Notes: generated by a model not told the origin, from the sequence alone. DNA of 39,141 nt from Clostridiales bacterium (GCA_019418545.1 DYBQ01000013.1:6657-45797); one strand, 5' to 3'. Shown: positions 17,005 to 25,877, counted from the stretch's first letter. Program-made: numbers and translations.

Positions 17005-17997
17005 GTTGATAATTGGAGGCTCGAAGACAAAAGCGTCCACCTTTTCCGGCTCTCCGCGAAGGCAGTAAATGATATTTTCACAGGCAATGCGAATCATCTC
17101 TCGCAAGGAAGTTTCGGAATAGAAGCCTGCGTGAGGTGTAATAATGACGTTTTCCCGGCCCAAAAGCGGATGTCCTTCTAATTCGGGGTTTTCTTTCCAC
17201 AAAAGGTCCAGCCCCGCTGCCCGTACCCAGCCTTTGTCCAGAGCTTCCGCGAGGTCGGCTTCGTTTACGCTACCGCCCCGGCCCAGATTGAGAAAAATCG
17301 GGGAACGCTGGAGCTTTTGGAAGAATGACCGGTTAAAATACTGTTGGGTTTCGGGCGTCAGTGCCATATGGTTGGAAATAATGTCGGCGGTTTCACAGGC
17401 TTCTTGGGGCGTTACCAGCTGGATTCCCAAGGCTTGGGCTTCTTCCATGGTGGCGTGGTGGGAAACTGCGGTTATGTGTAGACCGAAAGCTGCGGCTCTA
17501 ACAGCTACTGCACGGCTGATTTTTCCAAGCCCAAACAGACACAAGGTTTGTCCCTGCAAACGAGGGGCATGAGCGACCCGGTCAAATTCCCAGATTCCCT
17601 TTTCAATATCGGTGATATAGGTGCGAAGATTTCGAGTTAAAGCCAGCAAGAGCGCCATAGTATGCTCTGCCACCTCTTGGGTGCAGTATTCCCGAACATG
17701 GCAGACAGAAACCCCGGCTTTTTTTGCAGCAGGAATGTCCACCACATTATATCCGGTGGACAGCAGAGAAACACAGCGCAGGGAAGGGGAATGAGCCAAA
17801 AGGTCTGCATCTACCTGCTGATAGTCGGTAAGCAGAGCATCGGCATCGGATAAATGCCCATACAATATTTCCCGGGAAGTAGTTTTGTGGGGAAGAAGGG
17901 TGATTTGAGCATCCAGCTTTTGCCGGAACAGCTCGGTTTCAAAGGTAAACCCCTGCTTTAAAAGGACAGGGCTATAAACTGCAACAATTTTAAACAT
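16984..17997 (-). CDS. D-2-hydroxyacid dehydrogenase family protein
   Basis: This 337-residue NAD-dependent oxidoreductase belongs to the family of D-lactate, glycerate/hydroxypyruvate and phosphoglycerate dehydrogenases. The Rossmann motif is LFGLGKISRA (G156-S161). The catalytic residues are R240 (NLGRGGSVNE), E269 (LLWKENPE) and H289 (ITPHAGFYSE), all in the expected order. The substrate is not readable; the N-terminal domain TGYNVVDIPAAKKAGV is of the hydroxypyruvate-reductase-like type. The ATG at 17997 has AGGAGG 8 bases upstream; the frame is open far beyond it, but the upstream part overlaps the divergent gene and is not real. Its promoter overlaps that of the flavodoxin-like gene. 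Confidence 0.92.
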   Translation of the reverse strand: MFKIVAVYSPVLLKQGFTFETELFRQKLDAQITLLPHKTTSREILYGHLSDADALLTDYQQVDADLLAHSPSLRCVSLLSTGYNVVDIPAAKKAGVSVCHVREYCTQEVAEHTMALLLALTRNLRTYITDIEKGIWEFDRVAHAPRLQGQTLCLFGLGKISRAVAVRAAAFGLHITAVSHHATMEEAQALGIQLVTPQEACETADIISNHMALTPETQQYFNRSFFQKLQRSPIFLNLGRGGSVNEADLAEALDKGWVRAAGLDLLWKENPELEGHPLLGRENVIITPHAGFYSETSLREMIRIACENIIYCLRGEPEKVDAFVFEPPIINKKEAVL

Positions 17998-18027
17998 AAA
18001 CAGGCCTCCTGGAAATTTACAGCTTTT

Positions 18028-18056
18028 ATCATAGCATGAAAGAGGATAGTTGCCAA
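18028..18056 (-). promoter_or_regulatory. Dehydrogenase promoter (divergent pair)
   Basis: The minus strand reads TTGGCA (18056-18051), a 17-base spacer and TATGAT (18033-18028). Its -35 hexamer is the complement of the -35 hexamer of the plus-strand promoter, shifted by one base. Confidence 0.7.
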
Positions 18057-18078
18057 CCCAAAGAAAACATGAGATAAT
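18050..18078 (+). promoter_or_regulatory. Flavodoxin-fold gene promoter (divergent pair)
   Basis: TTGCCA (18050-18055), a 17-base spacer and GATAAT (18073-18078). It shares the seven bases TTGCCAA with the opposing promoter, so the two polymerases cannot occupy their -35 boxes at the same time. Confidence 0.7.
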
Positions 18079-18111
18079 ATAAATAACTTTGACGGTGAAA
18101 GGAAGTTTGTC

Positions 18112-18735
18112 ATGAAGGTTTTGCTGCTGAATGGAAGCCCGCACAAAAACGGATGTACCCACACGGCCCTGTCTGAGATTGCCGCAGAGCTGAATCGGCT
18201 GGGCATTGATACACAGGAATTCTGGGTGGGAAATCAGCCAGTCAGAAGCTGCATTGGGTGCGGCGGATGTTTTCAGGAAAAGAAATGTGTTTTTACAGAG
18301 GACGGTGTAAATGCATGTTCTCAGGCACTGCAGGAAGCCGATGGGTTTATTGTAGGCGCACCAGTACACTATGCGGGGCCGGCAGGTGCCTGTACTGCGT
18401 TTTTGGACAGGCTTTTTTATGGAAAATCCAGTTTGTATGCCTATAAACCGGCTGCTGCCATTGTCAGCTGCCGCAGAGGCGGCGCAAGTGCTTCTTTTGA
18501 CCGGCTGAACAAATATTTTACCATTTCTTCCATGCCGGTGGTTTCTTCTCAGTATTGGAATTCTGTTCATGGGAACACACCGGATGAAGTCCGTCAGGAT
18601 TTGGAGGGAATGCAGATAATGCGCACGCTGGCCCGCAATATGGCATGGATGCTTCGCTGTATTCAGGCAGGAAAAAATGCTGGTGTCCCTTTGCCGGAAA
18701 AAGAAAAGCGGGTAAACACCAATTATATTCGCTGA
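18112..18735 (+). CDS. Flavodoxin-fold NAD(P)H:FMN reductase-like protein
   Basis: This is a 207-residue protein of the NADPH-dependent FMN reductase/iron-sulfur flavoprotein group. The phosphate-binding loop is NGSPHKNGCTHTAL (7-20) and APVHYAGPAGACTAFLDR marks the second FMN contact. A cysteine cluster CIGCGGC (C47, C50, C53) matches the partial motif seen in many anaerobe homologues; whether a cluster binds here is uncertain because the fourth ligand (perhaps C59) is only tentative. Such proteins transfer electrons from NAD(P)H or ferredoxin to small acceptors. The ribosome binding site is AAAGGAAG. It is divergent from the dehydrogenase, which hints at shared redox regulation, and is followed by a terminator. 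Confidence 0.88.
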   Translation: MKVLLLNGSPHKNGCTHTALSEIAAELNRLGIDTQEFWVGNQPVRSCIGCGGCFQEKKCVFTEDGVNACSQALQEADGFIVGAPVHYAGPAGACTAFLDRLFYGKSSLYAYKPAAAIVSCRRGGASASFDRLNKYFTISSMPVVSSQYWNSVHGNTPDEVRQDLEGMQIMRTLARNMAWMLRCIQAGKNAGVPLPEKEKRVNTNYIR

Positions 18736-18745
18736 AAAATATGCC

Positions 18746-18780
18746 AAAAGCCTCGAAGAAGGATTCTCCGAGGCTTTTTT
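18746..18780. terminator. Bidirectional terminator
   Basis: AAAAGCCTCG and CGAGGCTTTT form a strong stem around GAA/TTC inner pairing, followed by TTTTTT. The left A-run also allows use from the minus strand, where the GH18 gene stops at its edge. Confidence 0.88.
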
Positions 18781-20168
18781 TATCGCAATGCTTCCCAAAT
18801 AATGGGCAAAAGGCTGTTGGTAGGGCTATCCTGAGTGATTTCCCATATCATCACCCCGCCTCCGCTTTTCCGTGCAAGCTCCGCTTTCTTTTGAATGGTG
18901 GATTCCCCGTTATACCAGACTTTTGATTCGTTAAACAGAATAGAATCCGATAGACGGGCAGAGGCATCGTGTTCCACCAATGTTCGATAAGAAATTCCAC
19001 CCGGACGGCCATAGAAGGGGACTCCCAGCATCAGCTTGCCTGCTGGAACACCGCGGGTGTTGCGCCAGAAATATAGACAGTTTTGTGCAAATGCAAAGGA
19101 TGAATGTTCGGTTTCAGATGCATCATAAGCCATGATGTTTATCCAGTCCACCGCCGCCAGTACCTTTGAAGTTTGGGCATAGGTGTCATAATAGGGGTGG
19201 CCTTGTTCATCGGTTCCCCCAATCACTGCGGTTGTCAGGAGCTTTACTTCTTTGTGGAGACGGCCGGAGAGGGAAACCATTAGTGCCTCATACTGCTCCT
19301 GAGAAGGCTGCCCAGCCCGGGGATATTCCCAGTCCATATCAATTCCATCAAAGCCATATTCCCGGCAGAGCGTTAAAAGGGCTTCTATGAGACGTTCCCG
19401 TTTTTCTTCGGTTTCTGTTGCTTTTACAAAAGTGGGCTCTAAAGGAATCCCTTCGTGACTCCATCCGCCTACAGCCAGCAGTACCTTTATCCCGTTTTGA
19501 TGGCAGCGTTTCACTAACGACCTGGCAGTATCGCTGGCCGCCAAAGGCAAAAGTTCTCCGTCTTCAGTAGGAATGGCAAAAGCATATATCACATGGGTAA
19601 GATAAGAAACCTGCAATTCGGAAACACTGTTTGATTTCCACGAAGGATAATAGGCGACTACCTTTTTGGAAGAAGATATTGGCGCGGGAGAGGAAGAAGG
19701 TTTTGTTTGAGAAGACGCATTTGTGTCGGGAGAAGAAACAGAATTTCCCATAGAAGAAGCGGAAGTTTCGGTAGGGGAAGAATTAGGAGCAATGGAGGAA
19801 ACAGATTCATCCGGTGAGCTTGACAGAGAAGAGAAAGTGCTTTCAGGAGAAGAAGAGAGAGGGACAGATATAGAAGAATTTTCGTTTGAGGTGAGAAGTG
19901 ACCAGGCATCGGATATTCCCGGCTCTTCCCCCTGATTTTCCTTTAGTGCCTGATAGGTTTTTCCTTGATAAATTACTTTATCGCCTGTAAGATATACCAA
20001 ATCTCTCTCCCATTCATCGGGATGTATCGAAGATGCTTCCTGGGGTTGAGATACGAGGCTTTCCTCACCGGATTGCAGGGATGCAAGTACAAGGGCGCCG
20101 GTACCAATAAAAATAGCAATGATTAGAAAAATGGGAACGATTCTTTTCCATGGCTGTTTGAAAGACAC
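18780..20168 (-). CDS. Membrane-anchored GH18 glycosidase with CBM5/12-like module
   Basis: This is a 462-residue exported protein. An N-terminal signal-anchor helix (about 11-31, IVPIFLIIAIFIGTGALVLA) precedes a small carbohydrate-binding module of the CBM5/12 type (about 53-92, with GDKVIYQGKTYQAL and AWSLL), a Ser/Pro/Thr linker (about 95-167) and a GH18 barrel. The barrel holds the catalytic motif FDGIDMDWEYP with D277, D279 and the acid E281, plus MAYDASE and the final MIWEITQD. The linker is unusually serine-rich. GH18 enzymes cut chitin or related GlcNAc polymers, or peptidoglycan in spore-associated homologues. The start is GTG at 20168, with AAGGAGGG 7 bases upstream; no in-frame ATG competes. 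Confidence 0.92.
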   Translation of the reverse strand: MSFKQPWKRIVPIFLIIAIFIGTGALVLASLQSGEESLVSQPQEASSIHPDEWERDLVYLTGDKVIYQGKTYQALKENQGEEPGISDAWSLLTSNENSSISVPLSSSPESTFSSLSSSPDESVSSIAPNSSPTETSASSMGNSVSSPDTNASSQTKPSSSPAPISSSKKVVAYYPSWKSNSVSELQVSYLTHVIYAFAIPTEDGELLPLAASDTARSLVKRCHQNGIKVLLAVGGWSHEGIPLEPTFVKATETEEKRERLIEALLTLCREYGFDGIDMDWEYPRAGQPSQEQYEALMVSLSGRLHKEVKLLTTAVIGGTDEQGHPYYDTYAQTSKVLAAVDWINIMAYDASETEHSSFAFAQNCLYFWRNTRGVPAGKLMLGVPFYGRPGGISYRTLVEHDASARLSDSILFNESKVWYNGESTIQKKAELARKSGGGVMIWEITQDSPTNSLLPIIWEALR

Positions 20169-20337
20169 AAAGAACCCTCCTTACCGTAATATAAAATCGC
20201 TTTAGTATTGGGCATTTTCTCATGCCTTATACACAGGACAAACAATATATACGGTTGGCGGCAGAGTCCATGAAAAGCCAAGCAGTTATTTGACAAAACT
20301 CAAAAGGTTGGCTTTAAAAATCCGATGTGGCCTTTTC

Positions 20338-20366
20338 TTGCCAAACCTGTGGGGGGATGTTACAAT
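20338..20366 (+). promoter_or_regulatory. Promoter for the rRNA methyltransferase gene
   Basis: TTGCCA (20338-20343), a 17-base spacer and TACAAT (20361-20366), ending 46 bases before the ATG at 20413. This placement argues against the longer in-frame start at 20290. Confidence 0.65.
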
Positions 20367-20412
20367 AAATCCATTAGAGAGCGTTACTTTCATAAAAAGA
20401 AAGGCAGAGTGT

Positions 20413-21795
20413 ATGAAAAAGCAGGTATCAGGGAAAAGAATACAAAAAAACGACCGTCTGGAAGTGGAGATTACGGGTTTTACCGCAGAGGGTGCCGGTG
20501 TGGGAAGAACACAAGAGGGCGGGATGGCAATATTTGTACAAGGAACCATTCCCGGTGAGCGGGTGTTGGTACATATTATCAAGGCAGCAAAAAATTATGC
20601 TGTCGGAAAAGCTCTTCAAATTATCCGGCCTTCTAAGGATAGAGTGGAGCCGGACTGCCCTTGCTTTGCCCAGTGCGGCGGATGTGTTTATCGCCATATG
20701 AGTTATGAGAGGGAGCTGAAAGCAAAAGAGCAGAAGGTGCGGGATGCGCTGGAAAGAATTGGCGGATATAAAAATGTCCCTTTGGAAACAATCGTAGGCG
20801 CCAAAAAAATTGACCGTTATCGCAACAAAGCACAATTTCCCATTGGTTATGACCAAAACGGTGAAGTGGTGCTGGGGTTTTATGGAGCACGCAGTCATCG
20901 GATTATCCCATGTGAAGATTGCCGGCTTCAGCCGGAAGCATTTGCCCGGGCAGCGGCAGCCTTTCGAGAGTGGGCGTCGCTATATCCCGCACCGGTATAT
21001 GATGAAAGTACCCATACGGGAAAACTGCGCCATTTTTACCTGCGGCAAGCATCCTCTGGGGGTGTGATGGCTTGTTTGGTGGTGAATGGTAATGGGGTGC
21101 ATCATGAACAGGAATTGGCGGAGCTATTGCGGCTGCGGGTGCCGGAACTGAAAAGCCTGTTTATCAATTGCAACCGGGAAGACACCAATGTGGTTTTGGG
21201 AAAAAAGAACCGGTTGGTGTGGGGAGAGGAAATCCTGATTGACACACTGTGTGGGCTGGAATTTACCATTTCACCGCTTTCCTTCTTCCAGGTGAACCAT
21301 GACCAGACCGAGAGGCTGTATGGATTAGCGGCAGAATTTGCCGGATTGACTGGAAATGAGACGCTGCTGGATTTATACTGCGGCGCAGGGACGATTGGGC
21401 TTTCAATGGCACATAAAGCAAAGCGTTTGATAGGTGTTGAGATTGTGGAGCCAGCGGTAGAAGATGCCAAACGGAATGCTGCCAGGAATCATATTGAAAA
21501 CAGTGAATTTTTGTGTATGGATGCTCCGCAAGCTGCATTGCAGCTGGAAAAGCGCGGAATCCGGCCGGATGTCGTCATTGTAGACCCACCGCGCAAAGGC
21601 TGTGGAGAAGGGCTTCCCGAGACTATTGTTCGGATGGCGCCTGAGCGGGTGGTGTATGTCTCCTGCGACCCGGCTACGCTGGCCAGAGATGTTAAAAAGT
21701 TCCGTGAGCTGGGGTATGAGTTGCAGAAAGTGGTTCCAGTAGATATGTTCCCGAGAACAAGCCATATTGAAAATGTCGCGGTTTTGAGTCGTTAA
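20413..21795 (+). CDS. rlmD: 23S rRNA (uracil-C5)-methyltransferase, RlmD/TrmA family
   Basis: This 460-residue SAM-dependent enzyme makes 5-methyluridine in 23S rRNA; in Firmicutes one enzyme of this group can modify two sites (RlmCD), so the target positions are not fixed. Visible features are a TRAM domain (1-70), iron-sulfur ligands C82, C88 and C91 (with another cysteine in IIPCEDC), the SAM motif LLDLYCGAGTIGL, VDPPRKGC, and the catalytic C418 in VYVSCDPATLARD, followed by DMFPRTSHIE. The ATG at 20413 has GAAAGG 9 bases before it and begins at the conserved KRIQKNDRLEVEI. It is followed by a small unknown gene and rmuC in the same direction. Confidence 0.93.
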   Translation: MKKQVSGKRIQKNDRLEVEITGFTAEGAGVGRTQEGGMAIFVQGTIPGERVLVHIIKAAKNYAVGKALQIIRPSKDRVEPDCPCFAQCGGCVYRHMSYERELKAKEQKVRDALERIGGYKNVPLETIVGAKKIDRYRNKAQFPIGYDQNGEVVLGFYGARSHRIIPCEDCRLQPEAFARAAAAFREWASLYPAPVYDESTHTGKLRHFYLRQASSGGVMACLVVNGNGVHHEQELAELLRLRVPELKSLFINCNREDTNVVLGKKNRLVWGEEILIDTLCGLEFTISPLSFFQVNHDQTERLYGLAAEFAGLTGNETLLDLYCGAGTIGLSMAHKAKRLIGVEIVEPAVEDAKRNAARNHIENSEFLCMDAPQAALQLEKRGIRPDVVIVDPPRKGCGEGLPETIVRMAPERVVYVSCDPATLARDVKKFRELGYELQKVVPVDMFPRTSHIENVAVLSR

Positions 21796-21830
21796 GTACT
21801 ATTGTTTTTCTCTTTAAAAGGAGGAACATT

Positions 21831-22229
21831 ATGAAAATCAGACCAGCAAACCCAATTTTTTATATTGCCATTATTTTTGTACCATGGCAGTTTTGGAATA
21901 CTTATATCGACATTGAAGATGAATCCGTTATATTTTGCCGCTATTATGCCAATAAAAAAGGTCTTTCAAAAAACAAAGTGAAGTTTTTAAAACATGATGT
22001 GGTAAAAATCGGTTTTCCAAGTGAAATTTCCATTTCCTCTCAGGAGCCCACATTGGTTGGTTCTAATGGAATCTATTCTTCGCAGGAAATTATTTTTCTT
22101 TTGAAAAACGGCTCCATTATTTCTTTTAATGCCCGACCCTATACGAAAAAACAATGCCGAAAGTTATTAGCATTTTTTCCTGCAAATGTTGAAAAAGGAG
22201 CATGTTTATGTAAAACTCTTAAACTATGA
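21831..22229 (+). CDS. Small protein of unknown function, PH-like
   Basis: This 132-residue protein starts 36 bases after rlmD, with AAAAGGAGG before its ATG. One hydrophobic segment at about 8-22 (PIFYIAIIFVPWQFW) is followed by alternating beta-strand-like stretches (YIDIEDESVIFCRYY, VVKIGFPSEISI, EIIFLLKNGSIISF), a pattern seen in bacterial PH-like domains. The fold call is a guess from pattern alone. It sits between rlmD and rmuC and is probably in one transcript with them. No catalytic residues stand out. Confidence 0.65.
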   Translation: MKIRPANPIFYIAIIFVPWQFWNTYIDIEDESVIFCRYYANKKGLSKNKVKFLKHDVVKIGFPSEISISSQEPTLVGSNGIYSSQEIIFLLKNGSIISFNARPYTKKQCRKLLAFFPANVEKGACLCKTLKL

Positions 22230-22266
22230 AAGAAAATCCAACAACCGATTAAGAAAGGATATAAAA

Positions 22267-23706
22267 ATGGATACAATTGACAGTATACTTTTAGTTTTGC
22301 TTGTGGCAGTGCTGGTCTTGCAGGTTGTACTGCTGTGGAGCATGAAAAACCGCAAAACCGGAGGCAGCAGCAGTAAGGAAGTCGAATCTCTGCGCCAGGA
22401 GCTTTTCCAGATGCAGGAGAAACTTTCTGCCGGGACAAGAGAATCTGCCGGAAAGCTTCGCCAGGCGATGGATGACAGTCAAAGCCGTCTTCGTTCGGAG
22501 CTTACCGGAACTGTACAGAACTCTTTGCAAAGTATGGGAGCTGTGCTGAACGATGGGCAAAGAGCCATTGGGGAACAGCAAAGCCGAAAAATGGAAGAAT
22601 CCGGCCGCCACACCGTGATTCAGCTTTCCAGTATGCGGGAGGAAATCTCTGCCCAGCTCACCCGAATGAATACGGAAAACGAAGCCCGCATGCAGCGTTT
22701 TTCTGATGAGAGTGGGAAAAAGCTGGAAGCTATCCGCCAAACCGTAGAGCAGAAGCTCACTTCTTTGCAAACGGAAAACAGCAGGAAGCTGGACGAAATG
22801 CGTCAGGTCGTGGATGAAAAACTGCAAAAGACGCTGGAAGAGCGGATGACCCAATCCTTTAAGCTGGTGAGCGAGCGGCTTGAAGCTGTGTATAAGGGTC
22901 TTGGTGAAATGCAGACGCTGGCTTCCGGTGTGGGTGATTTGAAAAAAGTGCTGTCTAATGTAAAAACACGGGGCATTTTGGGAGAAATCCAGTTAGGGGC
23001 TATTTTGGAAGAAATTTTGGCCCCGGAGCAATATGTCACCAATTATGTAACAAAAAAAGGCAGCCAGAATCCTGTAGAATATGCGGTTAAGCTGCCCACA
23101 GAAGACGGGTCTGGTGTTTACTTGCCTATTGATTCCAAATTTCCAGGAGATGCCTATCAAGATTTGCTGGATGCTTATGATTCCGGTGATAAGGCAAAAG
23201 TGGATGCAGCAGCCCGCACGCTGCATAGCCGGATTTTGAGTTTTGCCAAGGATATCAGCGACAAATATATCGATGTGCCGAATACCACTGATTTTGCCGT
23301 TATGTTCCTGCCTTTTGAAGGACTGTATGCAGAAGCGGTAAACCGTGGAATGGTAGAAGAGCTGCAAAACAAATATAAAATCAATCTGGCCGGCCCCAGC
23401 ACCATGGCGGCACTGCTCAACAGCTTACAGATGGGCTTTAGAACCTTTGCCATTCAAAAACGCACCGGAGAAGTTTGGAAAACGCTGGGAGCAGTGAAAA
23501 CAGAATTCGATAAGTTTGGAAATGTGTTGGAAATGACGCAAAAGCGGCTAGAGCAGGCCAACAGTGAACTGGATAAACTGGTAGGTGTGCGCACCCGCCA
23601 AATCCAGCGGAAGCTCCGCAATGTGGCACGGATAGATGCTTTGGAAAGTGAGCAAATGTTTGCGCTGGAGGATGGAGATTCTGCTTCGGAAACAGAGGAA
23701 TCCTGA
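22267..23706 (+). CDS. rmuC: DNA recombination protein RmuC
   Basis: This 479-residue protein of the RmuC family is linked to limiting recombination at inverted repeats and is predicted to contain a nuclease-like core. One N-terminal membrane helix (about 6-24, ILLVLLVAVLVLQVVLLW) is followed by a long coiled coil (about 35-215) and the conserved domain with VKTRGILGEIQLGAILEEIL, LPIDSKFPGDAYQDL, FLPFEGLYAEA and GPSTMAALLNSLQMGFRT. The ATG at 22267 has AAAGGA 8 bases upstream; an in-frame ATG 81 bases earlier overlaps the preceding gene and lacks a good site. Length and motif order fit the family. Confidence 0.94.
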   Translation: MDTIDSILLVLLVAVLVLQVVLLWSMKNRKTGGSSSKEVESLRQELFQMQEKLSAGTRESAGKLRQAMDDSQSRLRSELTGTVQNSLQSMGAVLNDGQRAIGEQQSRKMEESGRHTVIQLSSMREEISAQLTRMNTENEARMQRFSDESGKKLEAIRQTVEQKLTSLQTENSRKLDEMRQVVDEKLQKTLEERMTQSFKLVSERLEAVYKGLGEMQTLASGVGDLKKVLSNVKTRGILGEIQLGAILEEILAPEQYVTNYVTKKGSQNPVEYAVKLPTEDGSGVYLPIDSKFPGDAYQDLLDAYDSGDKAKVDAAARTLHSRILSFAKDISDKYIDVPNTTDFAVMFLPFEGLYAEAVNRGMVEELQNKYKINLAGPSTMAALLNSLQMGFRTFAIQKRTGEVWKTLGAVKTEFDKFGNVLEMTQKRLEQANSELDKLVGVRTRQIQRKLRNVARIDALESEQMFALEDGDSASETEES

Positions 23707-23729
23707 CAATTAAAATGAGACAAGCGGCG

Positions 23730-24473
23730 TTACGCCAGAGGAGAAAGATTTTTTCGAAATTCTCCCGGCGGAACGCCGTATTTTTTTTGAAAGGCATGGG
23801 AAAAGCTTCGGGTGTTATCATAGCCTACCGCTTGCGCGGTTTCGGAAACAGAATGGTTTTCCAGCAGCATACGGCGGGCTTCATAAAGACGCATGTTCAT
23901 TAGATATTGATAGGGGGTAATTCCCATAGCCCGGGTAAAGGTGCGGATAAAATGCTCGGGAGAATAGGAAAAGTGTGCCCCAAGACCGTTTACATTCAAA
24001 TTGCTGTCTCGGAAATGATTTCGGATATAAACAGCGGCTTCAGCCATGGGAGAGATATTTTCAGGCAAATGCATTTGCAGCAAATATTCGCCAAAAGACA
24101 GGATGGCATGTTGTCCATAGGGTGTTTTTTCCTCTTCCAGCAGGAAAATTTTTTTTAGCAAAGACCAATAATTTTCTAAAAGAATGCTGTCTGAAGGGGA
24201 TATCTGGATGAGAGAAGAAAAGGATACAGGGAAAAAGTCTATGTGAAACCACAGACAAGAAAGAGGGTTTTGTGGGCTGTGATGCATGAAATAGGGGACA
24301 GAAGGAGGAAAAATATAGGCGCTGCCCGGAGACAAGGTTTGGGTAATGCCCCCTTCCGTATAAGACACCTCGCCGCTTTCTATCAGATACACCCGGCAAT
24401 ATCCTGCGGCAACCCTTTCGTCCACGTGCCAGTCCGGCCGCTGCACACCGCTGCCGTCCATCAATAAAACCAT
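23730..24473 (-). CDS. AraC-family transcriptional regulator
   Basis: This is a 247-residue regulator. The N-terminal cupin-like sensor domain (about 10-105; YLIESGEVSYTEGG, SAYIFPPSVPY) would bind a sugar or related effector. Two helix-turn-helix units at the C-terminus (about 145-243) carry the AraC signature around FIRTFTRAMGITPYQYLMNMRL and ETAQAVGYDNTRSFSHAFQKKYGVPP. AGAGGTG precedes the ATG. Two TATAAT hexamers on the minus strand (24501-24496 and 24509-24504) could be its -10. It is divergent from the URO-D-like and GH20 genes and is the likely activator of that locus, which fits the weak -35 of the opposing promoter. Confidence 0.92.
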   Translation of the reverse strand: MVLLMDGSGVQRPDWHVDERVAAGYCRVYLIESGEVSYTEGGITQTLSPGSAYIFPPSVPYFMHHSPQNPLSCLWFHIDFFPVSFSSLIQISPSDSILLENYWSLLKKIFLLEEEKTPYGQHAILSFGEYLLQMHLPENISPMAEAAVYIRNHFRDSNLNVNGLGAHFSYSPEHFIRTFTRAMGITPYQYLMNMRLYEARRMLLENHSVSETAQAVGYDNTRSFSHAFQKKYGVPPGEFRKNLSPLA

Positions 24474-24546
24474 GCTAACACCTCTAAAATCAATTATTAT
24501 ACCATTATATCAGGAAAAAGCCGTTTTTTCTTCAATTTTTTTCGGT

Positions 24547-24552
24547 TACAAT
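24547..24552 (+). promoter_or_regulatory. -10 element of the URO-D-like gene, weak -35
   Basis: TACAAT, 41 bases before ATG. The region 17-18 bases upstream is only T-rich (TTTTTT), not TTGACA-like, as expected for an activator-dependent promoter next to an AraC gene. The T-rich stretches around 24524-24544 could hold the activator site. Confidence 0.4.
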
Positions 24553-24593
24553 AAAAGCAGGAATATTGAGCACTTTTTATGGAGGTATTGCCC

Positions 24594-25829
24594 ATGCTTA
24601 CAGAAAAGGAAGTACATATCCTTCGTACACTTGCAAAACAATATATGGAAGCAGCCATGGCCCCCCGTCAGGGCGAACTGCAGCAGCTGTGGATTAAGCA
24701 CAATACTGGAGAAGGCCAGCGGCCCATGGTATTGATTGACCAGATTCCATGGCATGAGATGGATGTGGATGGCAGTCTGCAATGCCAGATTCAGGATGCT
24801 TATTGGAAGCAGGTGGAAACTTCACTTCGCCGCAAGCTGTATCAGAACAAGTATATGCCTGTCGATATGCTCTTGCCGCCATATATCCTCATCCCCCGGA
24901 TTTTGGTGGATTCCCAATATCGGATGTTTGGAGTGGCTGTAGAAGAAAATACGGTGACTACCGATGTAGGAAGCGATGTGGTATCCCATAGCTATGCAAA
25001 ACAGTTTGAAACCATGGAGGATTTGGAAAAAATTCGTCCGGTTAAATTGGAAGCAGATGTGGAAAAAGAAAAATTGGTGATGGAGCAGGCACATGCAATT
25101 TTTCAGGGGATTGCCCCGGTATATTGGGAAGGCGTCAGCCTGCACAGTGGTTTGTGGGACACTATCAGCCAGTGGCAAGGGGTTGAAGAATGCTATTATA
25201 TGCTGCTGGATGAACCCGAACTGCTACACGCTATGATGGAGCGAATGACCCAGTATACGCTGGAAGCAATTCGACAAGGCAACGAACAGGGGCTTTTTGA
25301 TACTGCCAGCAGCTTGTGCCACTGTTCTCACACTATTACCCGTCCCTTTGGGCAGGGAATGGAAGACCGCCCCGGAACTTCACAAAATAGCTGGACCTTT
25401 GGCCTGGCGCAGCTGTTTACATCTGTCTCCCCGGAAATCACCAGGGAGTTTGAAGTGCCTTATATGAAACAAATTTTTTCTCAGTTTGGCAATGTATATT
25501 ATGGCTGCTGTGAGAGACTGGATGACCGGCTCGACATTATTGGGCAAATGCCCAATATCCGCAAGATTTCCTGCAGCCCTTGGAGCAATCCAGAAAATTT
25601 TGCAGCGAATTTGCCACAACAATATATTATGTCCAATAAGCCGAATCCAGCCTATTTGGCTTCAGGCGATTTGGAAGCTTCCAGAAAAGAAATGGAGCAT
25701 ACCATGCATGCGGCAAAATCTCACAATGTTCGTTTAGAGATGATTTTGAAGGATATCAGCACCGTCCATTATCATCCCGAGCGCTTGTGGGAATTTAGCC
25801 GGATGGCAATGAAGTTAGTAGAGGGGTAA
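24594..25829 (+). CDS. Uroporphyrinogen-decarboxylase-family protein of uncertain substrate
   Basis: This 411-residue TIM-barrel protein belongs to the broad URO-D superfamily, which includes true HemE, cobalamin-dependent methyltransferases (MtaA, CmuA, O-demethylase subunits) and many uncharacterised homologues. It is longer than HemE and lacks the HemE N-terminal arginine motif. Visible landmarks are PVYWEGVSLHSGLWDTIS (about 180-197), a Cys/His-rich stretch LCHCSHTIT (about 243-251) and YYGCCERLDD (302-311); the cysteines suggest a metal site as in the methyltransferase branch, but that is inference. The ATG at 24594 has GGAGG 8 bases upstream. It is upstream of the GH20 gene in the glycan locus, with no corrinoid protein nearby. 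Confidence 0.75.
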   Translation: MLTEKEVHILRTLAKQYMEAAMAPRQGELQQLWIKHNTGEGQRPMVLIDQIPWHEMDVDGSLQCQIQDAYWKQVETSLRRKLYQNKYMPVDMLLPPYILIPRILVDSQYRMFGVAVEENTVTTDVGSDVVSHSYAKQFETMEDLEKIRPVKLEADVEKEKLVMEQAHAIFQGIAPVYWEGVSLHSGLWDTISQWQGVEECYYMLLDEPELLHAMMERMTQYTLEAIRQGNEQGLFDTASSLCHCSHTITRPFGQGMEDRPGTSQNSWTFGLAQLFTSVSPEITREFEVPYMKQIFSQFGNVYYGCCERLDDRLDIIGQMPNIRKISCSPWSNPENFAANLPQQYIMSNKPNPAYLASGDLEASRKEMEHTMHAAKSHNVRLEMILKDISTVHYHPERLWEFSRMAMKLVEG

Positions 25830-25877
25830 AATTTTGAAAAACTCATTTTTTTGGTGGAATTTTTAAAAGATTTACCC

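Noticed and set aside
17998..18798. Upstream open frame joined to the dehydrogenase (would give 604 residues)
   Set aside because: It runs antisense to the complete flavodoxin-like gene and both promoters; the ATG at 17997 has AGGAGG and fits the family length.
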